DNA of 64,000 nt from NCBI GenBank assembly GCA_012932295.1, contig JAAONU010000002.1, positions 21,049,770 through 21,113,769 on the forward strand, written 5' to 3'. Below, in pieces: positions 42,568 through 54,555 of this stretch; position 1 is the stretch's first letter; every line of letters starts with the position of its first letter. The position numbers and the translations under genes are program-made. The notes under the pieces are model-generated. The model was not told the origin of the DNA, made no database searches, and saw only the letters and a list, made by a program, of their open reading frames with translations. The stretch comes from Cyclina sinensis (taxonomy: Eukaryota > Mollusca > Bivalvia > Venerida > Veneridae).

Positions 42568-44819
42568 AACAAGAGCCACCGCAAGCGGGGGCCATGCTCG
42601 ACTTTTTTCTATTTCCAAAGGCAAACACATCAGAGGAAGCACATTGTGGTGAAGGGATTTCAAATGAAACATCATTTGGAAATATAATTATACATAACAA
42701 AGTTATGGCCAATTTTAGCAACATTCAGAAATTTGACCTTAAAGGTCTAGGTCAAGTTCAGTTTAACCTTCTCTGGAGGTATTGTCTAAAAAGTAGTTAT
42801 GTCCAAGCATGAAGACACTACATCCATTAACAACAAAGATATAGCCAAGTTAAGTAATGTCAAGGTCATTTAAAGGTCAAGGTAATGCTTGAATTGTTTA
42901 ACAAGTTTCTTTTATTCTCAGTGTTGTTTTGTCCCTGTATAGATCAAATCCATCCATAAAACCAGAAGTTTGGCTATTTTAGCAAAATGCAATAATTAGA
43001 AATTTGACTGTAAAGGTCATTTAAAGTTTAAGGTCATACTTGAATAATTTAACATGTATGTTTTGTCATAAGCCTTGTTTTGTCCAAGTATTATTAAACA
43101 AGAGGGCCAATGGCCCTAAAGCACTAACCTGGGTTCAAAGATGAAAGAAATTTTTATGAATGTAATGATGCATATCACAGAAATGGACCAATGCAATTTC
43201 ATTGCCATAGCTCCAAAAACAAAAAGAAGGTCAGTAAGTCAAAATATAGGTCATGAGATGACATTTTTGAAAATCCGAACGAAAAGCTGTACACACAGTC
43301 CAAATTTCATTGCCGTAGCTTTAAAACAAAAAAGAAGGTCAGTAGGTCAAAAATATACGTCATGCTATGACGTTTTTAAAGTCTGAACAAAAACTGTATA
43401 CATGGTCCAAAATTCATTGCCATAGCTCCAAAACCAAAAAGTAGGTCAAAAATATAGGTCATGCGATGACATTTTTAAAATGGGAACGAAAAACTGTGCA
43501 CATGGTCCAAATTACATTGCTGTAGCTAAAAAACAAAAAAGAAGGTCAGTAGGTGAAAAATATAGGTCATGCCATGACGTTTTTGAATTCGAAACGAAAA
43601 ACTGTGCACACGGTCCAAATTTCATTGCCATAGCTCCAAAAACAAAAAGTAGGTCAGTAGGTCAAAAATATATGTCATGCTATGACATTTCCGAAATTGA
43701 AAAGAAAAACTGTGCACACAGTCCATATTTCATTGCTGTAGCTAAAAAACAAAAAAGTAGGTCAGTAGGTCAAAAATATAGGTCATGCCAGGACCTTTTG
43801 AAATCGGAAGAAAAAACTGTGCACACAGTCCAAATTTCATTGCTGTAGCTCAAAACCAGAAAGTAGGTCAGTAGGTCAAAAATATAGGTCATGCGATGAC
43901 ATTTTTGAAATCGAAACGAAAAAGTGTTGTTTTGTCTAAGTCTGATTCAAATCCAACCATAAATTACATAATTATGGCCAGTTTTAACAAAATTCAATGA
44001 TTTGACCGTCAATGTCATTTAAAGGTCAAGGTCAAACTTGAAATAATCATAATGTCGGATTTGTCACAACTGTTGTTTAGTCCAAGTTTGAATTAAATCT
44101 ATAAATAAATGAGAAAGTTATGACAATTGAAGCAAAATTCAATCATCTGACCTTGACGGTCAAGGTAATTTTAAGGTCATGGTCAAATCTGAGTTATTCA
44201 ACATGTCGGTTTTGTCATAAGTGTTGTTTTGTCCAAGTATAAATCAAATCCAACCATAAATACTAATGTCATGGTCAATTTTAGCAAAATTCAATAATTT
44301 GACCTTGAAGGTGAAGGTCATTTATGAGTCAAGGTCAAGTTTAGTCTGGTCAGCTTGAAGGTCTTGTCCAAAGGGTTGTTGTATCCAAGCATAAAGAGAA
44401 TCCACCTATTAATAATAAAGTTACGGCCAATTTTAGCAAAATTCAATATTTTGACCTTGAATATGAAGGTCATTTATGAGTCAAGGTCAAGTTCAGTCTG
44501 GTCAGCTTGAAGGTCTTCTCCAAAGGGTTGTTGTGTTTAAAATTAAGAGAAACCACCTACTAATAATAAAGTTATGGCCAATTTTAGCAAAATTCAATAT
44601 TTTGACCTTGAATATGAAGGTCATTTAAGAGTCAAGGTCAAGTTTAGTCTGGTCATCTTGAAGGTCTTGTCCAAAGTGTTGTTGTGTTCAAGTATGAAGA
44701 TAATCCATCAAGGAATAAAAAAATTATGATCAATGTTAAAGTTTTCGGACGGGAACGGCAACGACACCATGACTATGACAATAACTCGATTTTTTTTTCA
44801 AAAAAAGTCGAGCTAAAAA
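42568..44819 (+). mobile_element. R6 element inside hAT, itself hosting R5
   Basis: Head AACAAGAGCCACCGCAAGCG with GGGGGCCATGCTCGACTTTT, then CCAAAGGCAAACACATCAGA. ~140 bp units follow with GTTGTTTTGTCCAAGT and AAGGTCATTTAAAGGTCAAG. The terminal hairpin AACTCGATTTTTTTT...AAAAAAAGTCGAGCT plus AAAAA ends at 44819. The head GCTCGACTTTT is the inverse of the tail AAAAGTCGAGC. Instead of the GACGG run it has GACGGGAACGGCAACGACAC. Confidence 0.75.
43097..43924 (+). mobile_element. R5 element inside R6
   Basis: Head AACAAGAGGGCCAATGGCCC, then seven ~110 bp units (GTAGGTCAGTAGGTCA, ATGGTCCAAATTTCATTGC). It stops without hairpin at about 43924, where R6 sequence resumes (TGTTGTTTTGTCTAAG). The multi-of-3 unit length produces open 81- and 122-codon frames that are not genes. 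Confidence 0.68.
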
Positions 44820-46108
44820 CCAAAGATTTTAAATTTGTCAGAAGTTTTAAATGGGTTTAATATTTTTGAATGAATGTACAAAGTTTTTAATGCGAATGCT
44901 TTAGCAAAAATGATTGATTTGACATATTGAAATCATAATGCTTGTTTTAGCAAATCTTTGATTGGATACATCATTTGTTTAATCACATTTTAATAGGACA
45001 CTCTTTTATTAGTCTTGCTTTAAAACTTTCATAGAATCATTTGTGGAAGTTTCCGTGAAACCCTTAATTGGCATGTTTGACACTGCTAATCGATTAACAA
45101 AGGGGCAAGATACTCTAGTATAGGTTATATAAACACCATGGATTAAAGTAATTGCTACACAATGGGATGTCGCGTTATAAGTCCCAGCAGTTTGCAATAC
45201 GAATAAACACATTAAATGGCATGCGACAGATAGACACTTTATCAATAAACCAATCAAGGGATATACCGCCGGCGGTAATTAGACGCGATTATGTTTAACA
45301 TTATGAAATTGCAAAATTAATTTTGCCAGTGTTTGAATTTTCTATCAAAGTTAAATTTCAACGTTGTTTTTTTTATTTATTTTGTATATGAATATTCGGA
45401 TACCTAATTTGTATCCTGATACCAACACAGTATCCGGATATCCGAGTACTCGGATACTCGTTGACATCCCTACTTTTGACCTTCTGACCCCAAAAGTAAT
45501 AGGGTTCTTTTACTGAGTTAAGACAATCATCCTATGAAGTTTGAAGGCTCTGGGTGAAATGGTACTCCAGTTACTGGAGCAGGAACAGTTTTCACTCTAG
45601 AGGTCCCTGTGAACTTAACCTTTGACCTATGGACCCTAAAAACAATAGGGTTCTTCTAATACAATTATCCTATAAAGTTTGAAAGCTCTGGGTGTAATGG
45701 TACTACAGTTACTCTGCAGAAATACTTTTCACTCTACAGGTCCCTGTGACCCTGACCTTTGACATACTAGCCCCAAAAACAACATGGTTCTTCTATTTAG
45801 TAAAGGCAATCATCATATGAAGTTTGAAGCCTTTGGGTGAAATGGTACTCCTGTTATTGAGTGGAAACAGTTTTCAGTCTAGAGGTCCCTCTGACTCTGA
45901 CCTTTGACCTACTGACCAAAAAACAAAAGGGTTTTTTTCTACTCAATAAGGGCAATAACCCTGATAAGTTTGAAGGCTTTGAGTCAACTGGTACTCAAGT
46001 TATTGAAAGGAAACTAAAGGTGACAGACAGAAAGACAAACAGACACCAATGGACAGGGCAAAAATAATATGTCTCCATCAGAAGGGAGGGTTTAGTGGGA
46101 GACATAAC

Positions 46109-47687
46109 AATCAACATTTTTTGCCTATATAAGTCCTTGTGTACAATTAAATGACCCCCTCCCCCCCGCCTCCCAGGGTCGGGCCAGTTTTGACCCCAGG
46201 GTCATGATTTGAACAAACCTGGTAAAGGTCCACTAGACAACGCTGCACACCTTATATCTAAACTCTAGGACTTGTGGTTTCTGACAAGAAGATTTTTTAA
46301 AGTTTTTCCTATATAACTCTATGTAAAACATAGCTATGTTACCCCTGGAGCGGGGCCTTTTTTTGACCCAGGGGCTACTTGGTAGAGGTCTAATTGACAA
46401 TGCTGTACACCAAATATCTTAACTCTAGGCCTTGTGGTATCTGAACAGAAGATTTTTAAGGTTTTTCCTATATAACTCTATGTAAAACATGTGACCACTG
46501 GGGCGGGGCTATTTTAGACCCAGGGGCCATGATTTGAACAAACTTGGTAGAGGTCCACAAGACAATGCTACATACAAAATATCTAAGCTCTATGCCTTTT
46601 GGTTTCTGATGTGAAGATTTTTTACTCTTTTTCCCATATAACTCTTTGTAAACAAGTGACCCCCGGGGCAGGGCCTATTTTGACCCAATGGCTTTGATTT
46701 GAACAAACTTAGTAAAGGTCCACTAGACAATGCTACACACCAAATATCTAAACTCTAGGCCTTGCGGTTTCTGACAAGAAGATTTTTTAAAGTTTTTCCT
46801 GTATAAATCTATGTAAAACGTGACCCCTGGGTGGGGCCATTTTTGACCCAGGGGCTTTGATTTGAACAAACTTGGTAGAGGTCCCTACACAATGCTACAT
46901 ACAAAATATCTTAGCTCTATGTCTTTTGGTTTCTGATGTGAAGATTTTTGAAACTTTTTCTGATATAACTATGTAAACAAGTGACCCCTAGGGCAGGGCC
47001 TATTTTGACCCAGTGGCTATGATTTGAACAAATTTAGTAGAGGTCCACAAAACAATGCTACACACCAAATATCTAAATTCTAGGCCTTGCAGTTTCTGAC
47101 AAGAAGCTTTTTTAAAGTTTTTCCTTTCCCTGGGGTGGGGCCATTTTTTACCCAGGGGCCATGATTTGAACAAACTTAATAGAGGTCCACTGGACAATGC
47201 TGCAAACCAAATATCTAAACTCTAGGCTTTGTAGTTTCTGGCAAGAAGATTTTTAAGTCTTCCCTATATAAATCTATGTAAAATCAACTGACCCCTGGGG
47301 TGGGGTCAGTTTTGACCCCAGGGTCATAATTTGAACAAACTTGGTAGAGGTCCACTAGATGATGCTTCATACCAAATATCCAAGCTCCAGGCCTTCTTGA
47401 GGTTTCAGAGAAGAAGATTTTTAAAGATCCAACTTTTAAAATTGATTTTTAGCTCCAGTGAACCAGAATTGCAATGGACCAGAACCATTTGAACAACCTT
47501 GGTAGAGCTTCATGCAAGGAACATCCCAGGCAAGTTTAATTTAATTTGGCCCATTGGTTTCAGAGGAGATGTCATTTGAATGAAAAGTTGACGATGAACG
47601 GATGGACGGACGGACGGACAGATGACCGACGGAAGAAGACCGATCTGAAAAGCTCACTCTGAGCACTTTGTGCTCAGGTGAGCCAAC
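46109..47687 (+). mobile_element. R1 element, headless
   Basis: About seven R1 units (GC cores near 46165, 46345, 46500, 46665, 46825, 46990 and 47290), the standard R1 tail, GGATGGACGGACGGACGG, and a hairpin around GAGCACTTTGTGCTC with GGTGAGC ending at 47687. A short ATACCCCCAATTCGATGGGG tail of another family follows to about 47720. Confidence 0.7.
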
Positions 47688-47780
47688 AATATACCCCCAA
47701 TTCGATGGGGCAGGGGTATTTTGTTTAATACAGTTATCCATTTGTTTTTAATACATTAATTTAATAAGTATATTGCTTAC

Positions 47781-47870
47781 GTTCTACATTTAACCATGCT
47801 GTGACTGTTGTTTCTCCAGTTTCACTGCCTGCCTTACACATGTAATTCCCAGAATCTGAAATCTTTAAAC
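47781..47870 (-). CDS. Ig-domain exon (F-G strands) of an Ig/FN3 protein
   Basis: A 90-bp exon on the minus strand: acceptor TGTCTTTTCTTGTAG (AG at 47871-47872), donor AAC/GTAAGC (GT at 47779-47780). It encodes LKISDSGNYMCKAGSETGETTVTAWLNVE. D-S-G-x-Y-x-C is the F-strand signature of I-set Ig domains, with the Cys of the core disulfide, followed by a G strand. It begins needing one upstream nucleotide and leaves one, so C plus AA of the 11816-11946 exon gives Gln and the frame continues. The upstream half of the Ig domain is not visible in the window. The two-exon joining across 35.8 kb is inference from phase and domain order. Confidence 0.75.
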
Positions 47871-48417
47871 CTACAAGAAAAGACACAAGAGCTGTCGGAA
47901 TGAAACTGATGCCCCAATTATACGCATCAGAAATCCCCAAGATCAATCAAGAATGTCTACTCAGTAAGGTGAGCTTAAAACAACTAGATGTAGAGTTATC
48001 TACTCATAGAGCTAAACTATGATTTTCTCATTATCAAGTAACTGTCTGAAACTACTTATGAAGTACTAGCCCCTGTGAACTTGAAATCTGAACAATGAGC
48101 ACAGTAAATAGGATTTATCTACACATGCCTAACAATAATGCAAAGGAATTTCGAAGGTCCAGAAAGCAGTCATTTTAGAGATATTGGGTACAGGTTTCAT
48201 CTACTCCTCACACTGTAAATTTGGAGGCCTAAGTTCAGTTTTTCATTAATAACTAGAAGGGTTTTTTTTGTCACAAAAACATATGTCTCCCATGTATGTA
48301 CTCTAAAAATGGAACAGCAGCTTGCTTTTTGGTATGCAAGGTGAAAGCCAAAACATACCGTAAACATTCTATTTATAGCCCATCCTCTTATAGACGCCCA
48401 CCCCCATATTGAGGACA
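47871..48417. other. Intron sequence with R7-like head fragment and DNA-element end
   Basis: 47871-48245 is unassigned. 48246-48295 resembles the R7 head (AACTAGAAGG, ACATATGTCTCCC). 48356-48417 (CATACCGTAAACATTCTATT...) looks like one end of a DNA transposon whose other part may resume at 49585 (ACGGCCATTTTTCAGCCC) after the R4 insertion. Confidence 0.4.
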
Positions 48418-49584
48418 AACAAGAGGGCCATGATGGCCCTGGAGCGCTCACCTGAGTACTTTGCTTGAGCAAACATCAGATGCAACATTACATTTTCTAA
48501 CTGAAGATATTCAAAGATCTCATCTTTTATACAAAAAATCCATGGGGCAGAGGCAATTTCATGATAACAGCTTGTGAGGAGATGTCATTTGAAGCAATAT
48601 TTGAAAACAACCTATTTTTAGCTCCGGTATCCATTTTGTTCAATGGAGCAGAACCGTTTAAGTAATTTTAATGCAGGGGTATGTAAGGAACATTTCGGTA
48701 ACATTTGATGGAAAATTACCTTGTCATTGAAGAGGAGATGCTGTTTGATTTCTTTTCTACTTTTAGCTTTTGCAGCACTTATGTGCACTGGAGTGGAACG
48801 GTTTGAGCAATTTTAAAAAGGGCATTATAAGGAACATTTCTGTCAAATTTGGCTTAAAATGGCCACGTGCTTTTGGAGGAGATGTCATTTGAAGCAAAAT
48901 ATTGATGAAAATCTATTTTTAGCTAATGCGGCCATTTTGTTCAATGGAGCAGAACTGTTTTAGCAATTTTAATAGAGGGCTATGTAAGGAACATTTCGGT
49001 GAAATTTGGTGGAAAATCTCCCAACCCTTTAGGAGGAGATGTTGTTTGAATTTTTTTCTATTTTTAGCTTTTGCAGCCCTTATGTGCAATGTAGCGGAAC
49101 GGTTGGTGCAATTTTAAAAAAGGGCATGATAAGGAACATTTCTGTAAAAGTTTGGTTTAAAATGGCCAGGTAGTTTAGAAGGAGATGTCATTTGAAGCCA
49201 AATATTGATAAAAATCTATTTTTAGCTCTGGCAGGCATTTTGTTCAATGGAGCAGAACCATTTTAGCAATTTTAATAGAGAGCTATGTAAGGAACATTTC
49301 GGTGAAATTTGGTGGAAAATCTCTTAACCATTTAGGAGGAGATGTTGTTTGAAATTTTTTCTATTTTTAACTTTTGCAGCCCTTATGTGCAATGGAGCGG
49401 AACGGTTTGAGCAATTTTAGGAAAGGGCAATATAAGGAACATTTCTGTAAAGTTTGGTTAAAAATAGCTTTGTGGTTTAGGAGGAGATGACATTTAAAGT
49501 AAAATGTTGACGACTGACGACGGACGCTGGACACTGGGTGATCACAATAGCTCACCCTGAGCATTTGTTCAGGTGAGCTAAAAA
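48418..49584 (+). mobile_element. R4 element
   Basis: Head AACAAGAGGGCCATGATGGC, then GGAGCGCTCACCTGAGTACT. Alternating ~150 bp half-units follow with TTCAATGGAGCAGAACCG and TATGTGCAATGGAGCGGAAC, GGAACATTTCGGTGAAATTT and GGAGGAGATGTTGTTTGAA. It ends with GACGACTGACGACGGACGC and the hairpin GCTCACCCTGAGC...CAGGTGAGCTAAAAA at 49584. Complete head and tail. Confidence 0.72.
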
Positions 49585-50564
49585 CGGCCATTTTTCAGCC
49601 CAAAGTTGAAAAATCAACTGCCCCTTTTTAACGGCCATCCCCTGATTTGAGCAAAATTGAGCTTACCTTTACAATTCAAGTTTACTTATTTCCCTTTTAT
49701 TTCACGGATGGACGGCAGGGCAAAATTTGACCCCAGGGGCATAATCTGAACAAACTTGGTAGAGATCCATTAGACAATACTACAAACCAAATCTTAAGGC
49801 TAAGGCCCTTGTCATTTCAAACAAGAAGAATTTCAAAGATTTCCAGATGTAAAATCAATTGACTGCCGGGGTGGGGCCAAATTTGACCTCAGGGGCATGA
49901 TTTGAACAAACTTGGTAGAGGTCTACTAGGCAATGCTACATACCAAATCTTAAGGCTCAGGGCCTTGTGGTTTCAGATAAGAAGATTTTTTAAGTTTTTC
50001 TTATATAACCTATGTAAAACCAATTGACCCCCGGGGCAGGGCCAAATCTGACCCCAGGGGCATAGTTTGAAAAAACTTGGTAGAGGTCTACTAGACAATG
50101 CTACCTACCAAATCTTAAGGCACAGGGCCTTGTGGTTTCAGACAAGAAGATTTTTTAAAGTTTTTCCTAAATAAGCCTATGTAAAACCAGTGACCCCAGG
50201 GTTGGGCCAAATTTGACCCCAGAGGTATAATTTGAACAAAATTGGTTGAGGTCCACTAGACAATGCTACATACCAAATCTTAAGGCTCAGGGCCTGGTGG
50301 TTTCAGACAAGAAGATTTTCAAAGTTCTTCCTTTCAGTTGCCATAGCAACCAGAGTTCTTGATGGAATTGAGTTCTTTGAAAAACTTTAGTAGAGTTTCA
50401 TGCAAGGAATATCCCAGGCATGTTTTGTCAATGTTAGCTTAGCGGTTTAGGAGGAGAAGTCTTTCAAGTCAAATTGTTGACGACGCACGAGGTACGCCGG
50501 CGCACGCTGGACAATCAACAATCCCAAAAGCTCACCCTGAGCAGTGCTCAGGTGAGCTAAAAAG
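49585..50564 (+). repeat. DNA-element fragment, then R1 element
   Basis: 49585-49710 may be the other part of the DNA element seen at 48356-48417. 49711-50564 holds four R1 units, a tail almost identical to 560-802, a GACGACGCACGAGGTACG run, and the hairpin CCCTGAGCAGTGCTCAGG with TGAGCTAAAAA at 50564. Confidence 0.62.
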
Positions 50565-51601
50565 ATTTTAGAAAATTGTACTTATATAAGCCTATGTAAA
50601 ATAAACTGACCCATTGGTATATTCTGAACAAACCTGCTAGAGAAGCTCTTGCTTCTACTCAACGCAAAAACTTTATGCTCTAGGCCTTGTGGTTTCAGAC
50701 AAAAAGACTTTTGAAGTTTTTCTTATACATGTATAAGCCTATGCAAAATCAAGTGAACCCTGGGGCAAGGCAATTAGAAACCCAAGGGGCATTATTTCAA
50801 CTATCTTTGTAGAGGGCCTCCAGATGAGGCTCCATGCAAAAAATCTTAGGTCTCAAATTTACTGTTTCCTACAAGAACATTTTTAAAGCTTAAATATTTT
50901 GCACAAAAAAGGACCCCCAGGGTGGGGCCAAATCTGATCCAAGGGACATAATTTGGACAACTTTGGTAGAGGACCTCTGGCTAATGCTCTATGTAAAATG
51001 TCTAAGTTCTAGTTCTTGTGGTTTCAAACAAGAAGATTTTTTTTTAAAGTCTTCCCACTATAAGCTCTATAAAATCAAGTGACCCCCGGGTAACAACTAT
51101 TGATGACCCAGGGGGTTTAATTTTAACAATCTTAGTAGAGGACCTCCAGATGAAGCTCCATGCAAAATATCTTAGGTCTAAAATTTACGGCTTCTCACAA
51201 GAAGATTTTTAAAGGTTGAATATTATACAAACAGGACCCCTGGGGTGGTGCCACTTTTGACCCCAGGGACAAAATTTGAACAAACTTGGTAGAGGACCTC
51301 TGACTGATGCTCTATGCAAAATGTCTAAGTTCTAGATCTTGCGGTTTCATATCTTTTTGAGTCTTCCCTACATAAATCTATTAAAATCATGTAACCCCTG
51401 GGGAAGGGCCAATTTAGACCCAAGGAGCATAATTTGAACAAACTTGGTGGAGAACCTCTAGCTGATACTCCATTAAAAATATCGAAGTTTTAGGATTTTT
51501 GGTTTAAGACAAGAAGATTTTTAAAGTTCTCCCAATATAAGCCTAGGTAAAATCAATTGACCCCCCTGGCAGAGCCAATTTTGACCCTAGGGGTATAGCT
51601 A
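50565..51601 (+). repeat. R1 fragments without head or tail
   Basis: About six diverged R1 units with the variant AGGACCTCTGGCTAATGCTC. It ends at the R3 head. No gene. Confidence 0.6.
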
Positions 51602-52195
51602 AACAAGAGGGCCATGATGGCCCTAAATCGCTCACCTGAGTCTCATTGCTCATGTTACGAGTATCATTACTGGTTATTATGGATGTTCGTTGTTCGCAAA
51701 TTTGAATAAGTTTGCAATAAGTTTGAAGACTCTGGGTGTAATGGTCCTCAAATTTTATCAGAAATAGTTTTATTCTACAGGTTCCAGTGAACTTGACCTT
51801 TGACCTACAGACCCCAAAAACAATAGGGTTCTTCTAATATGATAACCCTATGAAGATTGAAGGTTCTGGGGTGTAATGGTACTCCAGTTACTGAGCAGAA
51901 ATAGTTTTCACTCTACAGGTTCCTGTGACCTTGACTTTTGACCTACTGACCCAAAAAACGATAGGCTTCTTTAACTGAGTAAAGACAATCATCCTATGAA
52001 GTTTTGAAGGCTCTGTTTAAAATGGTACTCCAGTTACTGAGCAGAAACAGTTTTCACTCTAGAGGTCCCTGTGAACTTAACATTTGACCTATGGACCCTA
52101 AAAACCTAGTTTTTCATCCCTGATAATCCATATTCGAACTTGTTCGAGTAATCACTGGGAAATACATCCTGACTAAGTTTTATGACAATTGAGGT
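51602..52195 (+). mobile_element. R3 element fused to R2 tail
   Basis: R3 head (AAACAAGAGGGCCATGATGG, AATCGCTCACCTGAGTCTCA) and about three R3 units. At about 52104 the sequence jumps from TGGACCCTAAAAAC to R2 sequence (CTAGTTTTTCATCCCTGATA), which runs to 52195. There is no terminal hairpin. Confidence 0.6.
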
Positions 52196-54555
52196 AACAA
52201 GAGGGCCATGATGGCCCTGTATCGCTCACCTGAGTATGACTGCTTTTAACAAAGTTGCTATGGACCTGGTTAAATGACCCCAGATGACCCATATTCGAAC
52301 CTGACCTAGAAATTATTGGAACAAAATCTTTGACAAATTTTAAGGTTATTTGTACTGAAAATGTTACCTCTTGAGTGTTAACAAGGTTTTTCCATATTTG
52401 GGCTCTATGACCTATTTTTTTTTACCTAGATGTCCAATATTTGAACTTGAGCTAGAAATCTTTGAAGCAACTTTTCTGACAAATTTCCAGGATAGTTGGA
52501 CTGAAAAAGTAGCCTCTAGAGTGTTAACAAGGTTTTTCGATATTTAGGCTCTGTGACCTAGTTTTTGACCCCAGATAACCCATATCCAAACTTGAGCTAC
52601 AAATCATCAAAACAACCTTTCTGACAAAGTTCAAGGACATTTGGACTGAAAATGTAGCCTCTAGAGTGTTTACAAAGTTTTTTGATATTTGGGCTCTGTG
52701 ACCTAGTTTTCAACTACAGATGACCCATATTCAACCTTAAGCTAGAAACCATTGAATTAAGCTTTCTGACTATTTTCTAGGTTATTTGGAATTAAAATGT
52801 TACCACTAGAGTGTTAACAAGTTTTTTTTCCATATTTGAGCTCTGTGACCTAGTTTGTGACCCCAGATGACCCATATTCAAATTTGATCTAGAAATCCTC
52901 AAGGCAACCTTTCTGATAAATTTCCAGATTATTTGGGCTGAAAATGTAACCTCTTAAGTATTAAAAAGATTTTTCTATTTTTGGGCTCTGTGACCTTGTT
53001 TTTGAACCCAGATGACCCATATTTGAACTTGACCTAGAAATCGTCAAAGCAACTTTTCTGACAAATTTCCAGACTATTTGGTCTGAAAATGTACCCTCTA
53101 GAGTGTTAACAAGATTTTTCTATTTTTGGGCTCTGTGACCTAGCTTTTGAACCCAGATGATCCATATTCGAACTTGAGCTAGAAATCACAGAAGCAACCT
53201 TCCTGACAAATTTCCAGGACATTTGGACTGAAAATGTAGCCTCTAGAGTGTTAACAAGGTTTTTAAATATTTGGGCTCTGTGACCTAGTTTTTGAAGCCA
53301 GATAACCCATATTTGAACTTGACCTAGAAATCATCAAAGCAACCTTTCTGACAAATTTCCAGATTATTTGGGCTGAAAATGTAACCTCTAGAGTGTTAAC
53401 AAGATTTTTATATTTTTGGGCTCTGTGACCTAGTTTTTGACCCCAGATGACCCATACTCCAAGTTGAGCTAGAAATTGTCAAAGCAACCTTTCTGACAAA
53501 TTTCCAGATTATTTGGGCTGAAAATGTAACCTCCTGAGTGTAAACAAGATTTTTCTATTTTTGTGCTTCGTGACCTAGTTTTTGAACCCAGATGACCATA
53601 TTTGAACTTGAGCTAGAAATCTTTGATAGAACCTTTCTGACAAATTTCCAGGATATTTGGACTGAAAAAGTAGCCTCTAGAGTGTTAACAAGGTTTTTCT
53701 ATATTTGGGCTCTGTGACCTAGTTTTTTAACCGTGATAACCCATGTTTGAACTCGTCCGAGATATTAATAAGACAAACATCCTGACCAAGTTTCATGACA
53801 ATTGAGGAAAAAATGTGACCACTAGAGTGTTAACAAACTAATTATGGACGGACGGACGGACGAAGGTGATCAGAAAAGCTCACTCTGTCACTATATTATA
53901 TTTTTGGGCTCTGTGAAGTAGTTTTTGACCCCAGATGACCTATATTCGAACTTGAGCTAGAAATCATTGAAACAACCTTTCTTACAAATTTCAAGGCTAT
54001 TTGGACTGAAAATGTTACCTCTGAGTGTAACAAGGTTTTTTTCATATTTGGGTTCTGTGACCTAGTTTTTTACCTCAGCTGACCCATATTCGAACTTGAG
54101 CTAGAAATCATCAAAGCAACCTTTCTGACAAATTTCCAGATTATTTGGACTGAAAATGTTAGCTCTAGAGTGTTAACAAGGTTTTTCAATATTCGGGCTC
54201 TGTGGCCTAGTTTTTGAACCTAGATGACCCATATTTGAACTTGAGCTAGAAATCGTCGATACAACCTTTCTGACAAATTTCCAGGATATCTGGACTGAAA
54301 AGTAGCCTCTAGAGTGTTAACAGGGTTTTACTATATTTGAATTCTGTGACCTAGTTTTTCAATCCAGATAACCCATGTTCGAACTCGTCCGAGAGATTAA
54401 TGGACAAACATCCTGATCAAGTTTCATGACAACTGATGCAAAAATGTGACCACTAGAGTGTTAACAAACTGTGGACAGACTGACGACGGATGGACGACAG
54501 ACAAAAGGCGTTCATAAAAGCTCACTCTGTCACTACGTGAAAGGTGAGCTAAAAA
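52196..54555 (+). mobile_element. R2 element, ~14 units, internal tail copy
   Basis: Head AACAAGAGGGCCATGATGGC, then TATCGCTCACCTGAGTATGA. About ten ~155 bp R2 units follow, then an R2 tail with GGACGGACGGACGAAGG and half a hairpin (53850-53895). A further four units and a full tail end in the hairpin GCTCACTCTGTCACTACGTG...GGTGAGCTAAAAA at 54555. The internal tail suggests two elements fused by unequal exchange. Confidence 0.7.

Larger units (their letters stand above)
42028..45472. mobile_element. hAT-type non-autonomous transposon, 8-bp target duplication
   Basis: Ends TAGGGATGTGAACGAATA (left) and, inverted, TAGGGATGTCAACGAGTA (right); two mismatches in 18. Perfect 8-bp direct repeats CTTTTGAC flank it at 42020-42027 and 45473-45480. 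Terminal regions are full of palindromic TCGGATACTCGGATATCC-like repeats. Native sequence is about 1.2 kb (42028-42567 plus 44820-45472) with no transposase. The 82-codon minus frame at 45009-45257 shows no hAT motif. Confidence 0.85.
41686..46108 (+). mobile_element. R3 element hosting nested insertions
   Basis: Head AACAAGAGAGCCATGATGGC, then AATCGCTCACCTGAGTCTCA. ~145 bp units follow with CTGGGTGTAATGGTACTCCA and TTTGACCTACAGACCCCAAA (41686-42019 and 45481-46020). It ends with GACAGACAGAAAGACAAACA and ATGTCTCCATCAGAAGG...TGGGAGACATAAC at 46108. The middle is a hAT element carrying further insertions. The head stem (CTCACC) and tail stem (GTCTCC) differ, unlike other families. Confidence 0.65.

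Noticed and set aside
42552..42812. 86-codon plus frame
   Set aside because: It spans the junction of the hAT element and the R6 head and cannot be an ancestral gene.
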